Positions 1 through 4,969 of a stretch of DNA of 6,654 nt are shown one piece after another. Made by a program: the position numbers and the translations under genes. The stretch covers positions 1-6,654 of the forward strand of contig JAJUIM010000106.1 in NCBI GenBank assembly GCA_029267645.1. Direction: 5' to 3'. The notes under the pieces were generated by a model. The model was not told the DNA's origin, ran no database searches, and worked only from the letters and a program-made list of their open reading frames with translations. The DNA is from Microbacterium sp. Its GTDB lineage: Bacteria > Actinomycetota > Actinomycetes > Actinomycetales > Microbacteriaceae. Each line of letters begins with the position of its first letter. Positions within the stretch are counted from its first letter, which is position 1.

Positions 1-1047
1 GATCGTCGCCGTCGCAGTGCTGCTCAACGCCAACGACGGCTTCGACGTCGCGGCCATGTCGTTCGTCTCGATCAGCGTCGAGAACGAGTTCGGCCTGACC
101 GGATCCGAGCTCGGCACCGTCATCAGCGCGACGCTCGTCGGAATGGCCGTCGGCGCCTTCGCGATCGGCCGCCTCGCCGACATCCTCGGCAGGCGCTGGA
201 CGGTCATCGGATCGGCCGTGCTGTCGACCGTCGGCATGTTCCTCGCGTCGTCGTCGGCGCGAGCGCGAGCGTCATCGTGATCGTCGCGCTCGTGGTCATC
301 GTGCCCGAGTCGGTGCAGTTCCTCGCGACGAAGCGGCCGGCCTCCGCCGACCGCACGCTGCGCCGCATCGCCCGCCGCGTCGGCTTCGACCCAGAGCGCG
401 CGGGGCTCGCGCACCTCGACGGATCCGCGGCGGGCGAGGCGTCCGCCTCGCGGCTCGGCGACCTCTTCCGCGGGCGCATGCTGCTCGTGACGATCCTGGT
501 GTGGATCGTGTTCTTCGCCGTCATGTTCGGCTTCTACTTCGTGAACTCGTGGACGCCGCGCCTCATGATCGAGGCCGGCATGACCGCAGAGCAGGGCGTC
601 ACGATCGGCATGGCGCTCGCGGTCGGCGGCGCGGTCGGATCCGTGCTGTACGGCGTCGTGGCCGTGCGGATGACGCAGGAGCGCGCGCTCGTCGCGTTCC
701 TCGTGCTGACCGCAGTCTCGATCGTCGTCTTCGTGCTGTCGACGGCCGTGCTCGCCGTCGCGTTCGTGCTGGGCGTGCTGACGGGCTTGCTCGTCAACGG
801 CTGCATCGCCGGGCTGTACGCGGTCGCGCCCGCCCGCTACGGCGCCGCGACGCGCGCGACGGGCGTGGGCGCGGCGCTCGCGGTGGGCCGCATCGGCGCG
901 ATCTTCGCCCCGATCGCGGGCGGCGCGCTCCTCGACGCGGGGTGGACGACCTTCGCGCTCTACGGGTCCACCGCGGCGCTCCTCGCCGTCGGCGCCGTCG
1001 TCACGATCCTGCTCGCGAGGATCCCCGCGGCCGCCGACGCGGGCTGA
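1..1047 (+). pseudogene. Broken MFS transporter, aromatic acid:H+ symporter type (5' partial, internal out-of-frame deletion)
   Basis: This is the remnant of a 12-segment major facilitator permease that would import small aromatic or other organic acids with protons. The N-terminal part reads in the frame of base 2 and enters from outside the window. It shows the segment-1 motif LLNANDGFD, typical of the aromatic acid:H+ symporter (AAHS) family, and the segment 2-3 loop motif GRLADILGRR. It continues through segment 3 and then stops at 278-280. The C-terminal part reads one frame over, is open from before 250, and ends at 1045-1047. It carries the end of segment 6 with VPESVQFL, a charged central loop, and segments 7-12 including a YFVNSWTPRLM-like segment and RATGVGAALAVGRIGAI. 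In family members the GRR and PES motifs lie about 120 residues apart; here there are about 40. Segments 4-5 are therefore missing and the frame is shifted. The join lies near 247-260 in a TCG-rich stretch. The product cannot be a working transporter as read; an assembly error is possible. Confidence 0.8.
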
Positions 1048-1122
1048 GGTGCGAGATCACGCGGATCCGTCGGAATATCGTCACATGCGCCCCATCGGTC
1101 ACAGATCCGAGGCGACACGCCG

Positions 1123-1157
1123 CCCGGATTCGCCCGGAAGCCCCGGAAATACGCGGA
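1123..1157 (+). repeat. Helically spaced CCCGGA-like repeats upstream of the HU gene
   Basis: The hexamer CCCGGA occurs at 1123-1128, 1133-1138 and 1142-1147, and a variant CGCGGA at 1152-1157. The start-to-start steps are 10, 9 and 10 bp, close to one DNA turn. The array lies directly upstream of the candidate HU -10 box, with the last copy at the -35 position. It could be a binding array for an activator or nucleoid protein. In GC-rich DNA a chance origin is also possible. Confidence 0.3.
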
Positions 1158-1180
1158 ATCGCGGGGGAGAGCGTTAGTTT
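1152..1180 (+). promoter_or_regulatory. Candidate promoter of the HU gene
   Basis: TAGTTT at 1175-1180 fits the actinobacterial sigma-A -10 pattern TANNNT and sits in a small AT-rich island (TTAGTTTTG) in otherwise very GC-rich DNA. No good -35 hexamer is visible; the position 17 bp upstream (1152-1157) reads CGCGGA. Transcription would start near 1187 and give a leader of about 80 nt that contains the hairpin at 1196-1224. The call is by position and composition only. Confidence 0.35.
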
Positions 1181-1195
1181 TGTGGCTGGTCGCAC

Positions 1196-1224
1196 GACCG
1201 AGCCGGGGGCTCGCGCTCTCGGTC
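1196..1224 (+). promoter_or_regulatory. Hairpin in the HU mRNA leader
   Basis: GACCGAG (1196-1202) and CTCGGTC (1218-1224) are perfect 7-bp inverted arms with a 15-nt loop. A second, mutually exclusive hairpin pairs GAGCC (1200-1204) with GGCTC (1208-1212). Both lie in the inferred 5' leader, upstream of the ribosome binding site. They could affect mRNA stability or translation, but no known leader family is recognised. Confidence 0.35.
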
Positions 1225-1255
1225 CAACGATTCGTCACGGCGCGCCTGCGCTGAT

Positions 1256-1262
1256 GGAGGAA
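1256..1262 (+). promoter_or_regulatory. Ribosome binding site of the HU gene
   Basis: GGAGGAA lies six bases (counted from the end of GGAGG) before the ATG at 1267. It is a near-perfect anti-16S match and the strongest ribosome binding site in the window, in keeping with a highly expressed nucleoid protein. It fixes the HU start. Confidence 0.85.
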
Positions 1263-1266
1263 GACA

Positions 1267-1554
1267 ATGGCCGACAAGAACATCACGAAGACCGAGCTCG
1301 TCGCGAGCATCGCGAGCGCCACCGGTCAGAGCCAGGCCACCGTCTCGGGTGTCCTCGACTCGCTCTTCACGACGGTCTCCGAGGCCGTCGCCAAGGGCTC
1401 GAAGGTCTCGATCCCCGGCTGGATCGCGTTCGAGCAGGTCGACACCGCCGCCCGCACGGGCCGCAACCCCCAGACCGGTGCTGAGATCAAGATCCCCGCG
1501 GGCAAGCGCGTCAAGGTGACCGCGGGCTCGAAGCTCAAGGCGGCCGTCAAGTAA
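1267..1554 (+). CDS. hup: HU family DNA-binding protein
   Basis: This is a 95-residue histone-like protein that would bind and bend DNA as a dimer and help organise the nucleoid. The N-terminal helical dimerisation part (residues 1-45) starts MADKNITKTELV. The DNA-binding beta arm (about 53-76) carries the family signature ARTGRNPQTG at 62-71, with the intercalating proline at residue 68. The closing segment KRVKVTAGSKLKAAVK is typical of HU. The length is that of the short bacterial HU, so it lacks the long lysine/alanine-rich tail of the mycobacterial form. Trp52 stands where many HU proteins have Phe (IPGW rather than IPGF). It has a strong ribosome binding site, is preceded by an inferred promoter and followed by a hairpin terminator, so it is probably monocistronic. 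Gly-Ser pairs here use GGCTCG, unlike the neighbours that favour GGATCC. Confidence 0.95.
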   Translation: MADKNITKTELVASIASATGQSQATVSGVLDSLFTTVSEAVAKGSKVSIPGWIAFEQVDTAARTGRNPQTGAEIKIPAGKRVKVTAGSKLKAAVK

Positions 1555-1572
1555 GACGACGACGTCTGACGC

Positions 1573-1608
1573 ACGCGGGCGCTCTCCCTCCGGGGAGGGC
1601 GCCCGCGT
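1573..1608 (+). terminator. Hairpin transcription terminator after the HU gene
   Basis: The hairpin begins 18 bases after the HU stop codon. Arms 1573-1588 and 1593-1608 pair over 16 positions with a single T/G wobble (1583 with 1598), around the tetraloop TCCG. It is followed only by a weak T-containing tail (CGTTCGTCC), as is usual for actinobacterial intrinsic-type terminators. It should isolate HU from the downstream repeat array and the CtaG gene. Confidence 0.8.
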
Positions 1609-1636
1609 CGTTCGTCCGCCCGGCCCCACCCCACGT

Positions 1637-1694
1637 TGGGTCGCCAAAAAACACGGGTGCGGGGCGGGTGCGACCCGCATCTTTTGGCGACCCA
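1637..1694. repeat. First long hairpin of the repeat array
   Basis: TGGGTCGCCAAAA (1637-1649) is perfectly complementary to TTTTGGCGACCCA (1682-1694). Further inward, CGGGT (1654-1658) can pair with ACCCG (1673-1677), leaving mismatches in between. The hairpin is formed by the first plus and minus copies of the 21-bp motif. The reverse strand could fold in the same way. Confidence 0.85.
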
Positions 1695-1702
1695 CCCCAC
1701 GT

Positions 1703-1760
1703 TGGGTCGCCAAGAAACGTGGGTGAGGGCGTGCGCGCACCCGCATTTGTTGGCGACCCA
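1703..1760. repeat. Second long hairpin of the repeat array
   Basis: TGGGTCGCCAA (1703-1713) is perfectly complementary to TTGGCGACCCA (1750-1760). Pairing continues inward with AAA/TTT and with GTGGGTG (1719-1725) against CACCCGC (1738-1744), with one T/G wobble and isolated mismatches. It is offset 66 bp from the first unit. Confidence 0.85.
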
Positions 1761-1791
1761 TCGTGCGGGGTGGGCGCTCAGGCGGCGCGAA

Positions 1792-1804
1792 TAGGATCGG
1801 TCGC
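1792..1804 (+). promoter_or_regulatory. Promoter -10 box of the CopD/CtaG gene, leaderless start
   Basis: TAGGAT (1792-1797) matches the TANNNT -10 pattern and lies seven bases before the GTG at 1805. Transcription would therefore begin at or next to the start codon. There is no Shine-Dalgarno sequence in this interval, which supports a leaderless mRNA. The -35 position (about 1769-1774) falls in the closing arm of the repeat array and shows no TTGACA-like hexamer. Confidence 0.6.
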
Positions 1805-3778
1805 GTGAATCCCCGCGCGCTGCGGGCCCTCGGCCCGGTGATCCTCGTCGTGGCCGCGGTCGTCGCCCTCGTCGGTGCCCTCGTCATCTCGGGCGGCGCG
1901 AACCCGCTCGCGCTGCAGGATCCGGGGCCCTTCGTCCGCTGGGCGCTGCCGGTCGCGAAGCTCACGGTCAACGTCTCGGGCGCGATCATGCTCGGATCGC
2001 TCGTCGTCGCTCTGTTCGCCCTCGCCCCGAGGGAGCGCGCGTTCGGCGTCGCGCTCGATACGGCCTCGATCGGCGCCGCCGTGTTCACGGTCTCGAGCGG
2101 CGCGACGACGTTCCTCAACTACATGCTCGCCCTCAACCCGCAGCTCTCGCTCGGGCAGGAGTTCGGCGCGCAGCTCGGCAACTACCTCACGACCCGCGAG
2201 ATCGGCCAGGCCTGGCTGCTGCAGACGATCGCGGGCGGCGTCGTCACGGTCCTCGCCTTCGCCGTGCGCGGCTGGGTCACGACGCTCATCACGACGATCC
2301 TCGCGGGCGCGAGCCTCGTGCCCATGGCCACGCAGAGCCACTCGGGCGACCTCGCCGACCACAACCTCGTCGTCATGGCCATCACGGTGCACATCATCGG
2401 CGCCGCCGTGTGGCTCGGCGGGCTGCTCGTGCTCGTCGCGATCCGCCCCGTGCTCGAGCCCGATCGCATGCGCCTCGTGCTCGAGCGCTACTCGTCGATC
2501 GCGATCGCGATGTTCGTCGTCGTCGCGATCTCGGGCTTCCTGCGCTCGCTCGCCTCGATCGCCGACGTGAGCCAGCTCGTGACGCACCCCTACGGGATCG
2601 TCCTGCTGCTCAAGATCGTCATGCTGCTCGCGATGGGCGCGCTCGGCGCCTGGTATCGCCGCGGCCTCATCGCGAAGAGCGGCGAGAAGAACGCGATGTT
2701 CTGGGCCGTCATCGCGCTCGAGCTCGTCTTCATGGGAGTCGCCTCGGGCGCGGCCGCCGCGCTCGCCCGCTCGTCGTCGCCGGTCTCGGAGGTCACGCCG
2801 CCGCAGCAGACGCCGGCCGAGATCCTCACCGACGCGCCGCTGCCGCCCGAGCTCACGGCGAGCGCCTGGTTCACGCAGTGGGAGATCGACCCGCTGTGGC
2901 TCATGCTCGGCCTGTTCGGCATCTTCTTCTACGCCGCCGCCGTGCGCCGCCTCGCGCGCCGCGGCGACCGGTGGCCCGCGCACCGCACCGTGCTCTGGAT
3001 GCTCGGCGTCGTGCTGCTGCTGTGGGTCACGAACGGCCCGCTCAACGCCTACGGCCACTACCTGTTCAGCATGCACATGCTGCTGCACATGCTGCTGTCG
3101 ATGGGGATCCCGCTCCTCCTCGTCGCGGGCGCTCCCGTCTCGCTCGCCGCCCGCGCGGCGCACAGGCGCGACGACGGCACGCGCGGCGCGCGGGAGTGGA
3201 TCCTGTGGATCGTGCAGAACCGCCTCGCGCGCGTGCTCACGAATCCGTTCGTCGCGGCGGGCATCTTCATCGGATCCCTGTGGCTGTTCTACTTCAGCGA
3301 CCTGTTCCGCTGGAGCCTGTACGACCACCTCGGGCACGAGTGGATGGTCGCCCACTTCCTCATCTCGGGGTACCTCTTCGCGATGACGCTCGTCGGCAGC
3401 GATCCCGTGCACTACCGCCTGCCGTACGCGGGGCGCCTCGTACTGCTCATCGTCGTCATGGCGATGCACGCCTTCTTCGGCATCGCGATCATGTCGAGCG
3501 AGGGGCTCTTCGTCGCCGAGTGGTACGGATCCATGGGGCGCGAATGGGGAGCCACGCCGCTTGAGGATCAGTACGTGGGCGGCGGCGTCGCCTGGTCGAT
3601 CGGCGAGATCCCGACGCTCATCACGGCCATCACGGTCGCGATCCAGTGGAGCCGCACCGACGAGAAGCAGCAGAAGCGCCGCGACCGCCACGCGGATCGC
3701 ACGGGCGACGCCGAGCTCGAGGAGTACAACGCGCGCCTGCGCGAGATCGCGGAGCGCGACGAGGCCCGCGGCCTCTGA
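1805..3778 (+). CDS. Fused CopD / caa3-type CtaG membrane protein (copper handling and cytochrome c oxidase assembly)
   Basis: This is a 657-residue polytopic membrane protein with about sixteen predicted spans. The N-terminal half is CopD-like: about nine spans up to residue 321, with HIIGAAVWLGGL at 196-207 and the CopD segment from about 229 (RYSSIAIAMFVVVAISGFLRS region). A Pro-rich extracytoplasmic loop (322-360) joins it to a caa3-type CtaG domain (about 362-615). That domain has the histidine-rich YGHYLFSMHMLLHML at 416-430, HEWMVAHF at 511-518 and MHAFFGIAIM at 554-563. The family is linked to copper supply for cytochrome oxidase, and this fusion is common in actinobacteria. The histidines and methionines are plausible copper ligands (inference). 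The tail from about 616 is charged and cytoplasmic. I chose GTG 1805 over the in-frame GTG 1763 because of the leaderless -10 box and because 1763 lies inside the repeat array. Confidence 0.9.
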   Translation: MNPRALRALGPVILVVAAVVALVGALVISGGANPLALQDPGPFVRWALPVAKLTVNVSGAIMLGSLVVALFALAPRERAFGVALDTASIGAAVFTVSSGATTFLNYMLALNPQLSLGQEFGAQLGNYLTTREIGQAWLLQTIAGGVVTVLAFAVRGWVTTLITTILAGASLVPMATQSHSGDLADHNLVVMAITVHIIGAAVWLGGLLVLVAIRPVLEPDRMRLVLERYSSIAIAMFVVVAISGFLRSLASIADVSQLVTHPYGIVLLLKIVMLLAMGALGAWYRRGLIAKSGEKNAMFWAVIALELVFMGVASGAAAALARSSSPVSEVTPPQQTPAEILTDAPLPPELTASAWFTQWEIDPLWLMLGLFGIFFYAAAVRRLARRGDRWPAHRTVLWMLGVVLLLWVTNGPLNAYGHYLFSMHMLLHMLLSMGIPLLLVAGAPVSLAARAAHRRDDGTRGAREWILWIVQNRLARVLTNPFVAAGIFIGSLWLFYFSDLFRWSLYDHLGHEWMVAHFLISGYLFAMTLVGSDPVHYRLPYAGRLVLLIVVMAMHAFFGIAIMSSEGLFVAEWYGSMGREWGATPLEDQYVGGGVAWSIGEIPTLITAITVAIQWSRTDEKQQKRRDRHADRTGDAELEEYNARLREIAERDEARGL

Positions 3779-3782
3779 CGCG
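3755..3782. terminator. Candidate bidirectional terminator at the convergent gene ends
   Basis: GAGGCC (3761-3766) and GGCCTC (3770-3775) are perfect arms around CGC. They are extended by CGCG (3755-3758) against CGCG (3779-3782) across small internal mismatches. The hairpin overlaps the last codons of the CtaG gene and its TGA, and reads the same on both strands. There is no T tract, so its terminating role is only inferred from position. Confidence 0.35.
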
Positions 3783-3784
3783 GA

Positions 3785-4885
3785 TCAGCCCTCGTCGCCC
3801 GCGCTGTCGATCGTGATCTCGACGCTGTTGTCGTCGCGCACGTCGACGTCGGCGACCATCGTGAAGAACACCTCGCGCTCGACCGGCACGAGGGCGCCCG
3901 TGTAGTAGTCCTGGATCGTGACCGACAGCTTCGCCATGCCGCTCGTGGCCGAGACCTCCCAGTCGTCGCCGTCGGGCACGAGGGCTGTGCGCGGCATGTC
4001 GACCATCTCCCACACGATGTCCGACTGGGCGAAGCCCTGCGCCGACACCTCGGCGGGCGCGCCGAACGGGCAGCCGGAGGGCTGCAGCACCGTCTGCGTC
4101 GTGCAGGTGTCGACGAGGTAGTCCTCGATCTTCTCCTGCACGACCTCGTTCAGCTCGGTCGTGGGCCGCGTCTGGATGTCGACCGGCACGATGCCGAGCA
4201 GGCTCTTCGCGCGCACGGAGCGCGAGGGCGCCGCGGTCGCGGCAGTGTCGACCGACACGGCGTAGTTGCCGGGCGAGAACGCGAGGAGCGAGACGGGCTC
4301 AAGCGGATCCGCCTCGACGCCCGCGGGCGAGACCTGGCGCTTGTCGATCTCGTAGCCGTTGACGCTGAACCGCCAGGATCCGCGCACCGTGAGGTCGATG
4401 ACCGACAGGGGGCTCGTCTCGAAGCCCCACTCGGGCACGAGGCCCGACGTGCCCGTGCGCTCGAGGCGGAAGACCATGCGGTCGGTGCCGCCGTCCATCG
4501 TGTACTGCACCGTGACCTCGGTGATCTCGCGGCCGTCCTCGTGCGTCGTCTGCTCCGACACGGCGTCGATGCCCGTGATCTCGCTCGTGAGCGTCGCGGC
4601 GCGCAGGAGCGTGTCGGAGGCGTAGCCGCGGCCGAGCTGCTCGAGGTCGGCGTACTCGGGCGCGACGCCCGGCATCGCGAGGGCGCCCGAGGCGTCGGCC
4701 GCAGCGATCTTCTCGACGTACCGCTCGGCGAACGCGCCTGGGCCCCAGAACTGCTTGTAGAGCGTCAGGAAGCCGACGACGATCGCGGCGGCGACGAGCA
4801 CGAGGATCCCGAAGCCGATCGCGAGCTGCGCGGCCGGACCCGTCGCCCGGCGCGAGCGCGCAGGGGCATCGGGTCCGGGGGCCAT
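3785..4885 (-). CDS. Membrane-anchored extracytoplasmic protein of unknown function
   Basis: I cannot name a function for this 366-residue protein. It has a short Pro/Arg-rich cytoplasmic N-terminus with SRR at 11-13, one strong membrane span at about 19-42 (LAIGFGILVLVAAAIVVGFL), and a large domain expected outside the membrane. Residues 50-165 begin AFAERYVEKIAAADASGALAM, reminiscent of NTF2-like modules in secreted actinobacterial proteins. Residues 166-240 contain a PGNYAVSV turn like those of small beta-rich surface domains. A third part (241-350) has the two only cysteines, Cys261 and Cys272, which could form a disulfide. The acidic tail ends SAGDEG. ATG 4885 is preferred over the in-frame GTG 4891, because it lies six bases after the -10 box TAGACT. 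The gene converges on the CtaG gene with 6 bp between stop codons and diverges from the helicase gene. Confidence 0.8.
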   Translation of the reverse strand: MAPGPDAPARSRRATGPAAQLAIGFGILVLVAAAIVVGFLTLYKQFWGPGAFAERYVEKIAAADASGALAMPGVAPEYADLEQLGRGYASDTLLRAATLTSEITGIDAVSEQTTHEDGREITEVTVQYTMDGGTDRMVFRLERTGTSGLVPEWGFETSPLSVIDLTVRGSWRFSVNGYEIDKRQVSPAGVEADPLEPVSLLAFSPGNYAVSVDTAATAAPSRSVRAKSLLGIVPVDIQTRPTTELNEVVQEKIEDYLVDTCTTQTVLQPSGCPFGAPAEVSAQGFAQSDIVWEMVDMPRTALVPDGDDWEVSATSGMAKLSVTIQDYYTGALVPVEREVFFTMVADVDVRDDNSVEITIDSAGDEG

Positions 4886-4891
4886 GGGCAC

Positions 4892-4897
4892 AGTCTA
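4892..4897 (-). promoter_or_regulatory. Promoter -10 box of the minus-strand membrane protein gene, leaderless start
   Basis: Read on the minus strand, TAGACT is followed by six bases and then ATG at 4885. That places the transcription start on the start codon. The same hexamer precedes the helicase and lipoprotein genes. No clear -35 hexamer was found. Confidence 0.6.
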
Positions 4898-4910
4898 AGA
4901 ACCGTCGCAT

Positions 4911-4949
4911 GTGAGGCGCCCTGCTCACGCGCCGGTCGTTGCATGACCG
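4911..4949. promoter_or_regulatory. Two short dyads in the shared divergent promoter region
   Basis: GTGAG (4911-4915) and CTCAC (4924-4928) form one inverted repeat with an 8-bp spacer. CGGTC (4933-4937) and GACCG (4945-4949) form a second with a 7-bp spacer. Both lie between the two opposed -10 boxes, where the -35 regions of both genes must be. They are possible operators, but 5-bp arms are weak evidence in GC-rich DNA. Confidence 0.3.
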
Positions 4950-4957
4950 TGCCCTCG

Positions 4958-4963
4958 TAGACT
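4958..4963 (+). promoter_or_regulatory. Promoter -10 box of the helicase gene, leaderless start
   Basis: TAGACT is followed by exactly six bases (GGAGGG) and the ATG at 4970, so transcription would start at the ATG. The GGAGGG looks like a ribosome binding site but abuts the ATG with no spacer, so it is more likely part of the promoter-to-start interval than a working Shine-Dalgarno sequence. Confidence 0.6.
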
Positions 4964-4969
4964 GGAGGG

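Larger units (their letters stand above)
1625..1774. repeat. Intergenic array of four alternating 21-bp repeats (REP/BIME-like)
   Basis: Four copies of a 21-bp motif alternate in orientation: plus at 1638-1658, minus at 1673-1693, plus at 1704-1724, minus at 1739-1759. Each copy starts GGGTCGCCAA, has seven variable bases (AAAACAC, AAGATGC, GAAACGT, CAAATGC) and ends GGGT. The flank CCCACCCCACGTT occurs at 1625-1637 and again at 1691-1703. A near-inverse copy, TCGTGCGGGGTGGG, closes the array at 1761-1774. The layout resembles the repetitive extragenic palindromes or bacterial interspersed mosaic elements of other bacteria. No transposase or RAYT gene is present in the window. An operator array is the main alternative. 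Confidence 0.8.

Noticed and set aside
1024..1043. Hairpin CCCGCG/CGCGGG as a terminator of the transporter gene
   Set aside because: The arms are only 6 bp, lie inside the coding end, and are followed by no T-rich tail; such stems are frequent by chance in this GC-rich DNA.
277..1047. A separate 256-residue transporter gene starting at GTG 277
   Set aside because: The same frame is open upstream of 277 and reads transporter segment 6, there is no ribosome binding site, and the product would be only half a permease; it is the 3' part of the broken gene.
501..1484. Plus-strand open frame crossing the transporter and the HU gene
   Set aside because: It is an Arg-rich translation out of frame with both well-supported genes.
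1625..1774. CRISPR array
   Set aside because: The repeats alternate in orientation, have variable cores and no unique spacers of constant length, and no cas gene is present.
1763..1804. Upstream GTG 1763 as the start of the CopD/CtaG protein
   Set aside because: It lies within the closing arm of the repeat array, adds a Gly/Arg-rich stretch before the first membrane span, and is upstream of the TAGGAT box that fits a leaderless start at 1805.
1778..3691. Long open frame (637 codons) on the minus strand opposite the CopD/CtaG gene
   Set aside because: Its product is a low-complexity Arg/Asp/Glu/His-rich string, as expected when the complement of a G/C-ending codon series is read; no domain is visible and the plus strand has a clear protein.
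4886..4891. GTG 4891 as the start of the minus-strand membrane protein
   Set aside because: It abuts the -10 box with no gap, so it would lie upstream of the expected transcription start; the ATG at 4885 has the correct 6-base distance.
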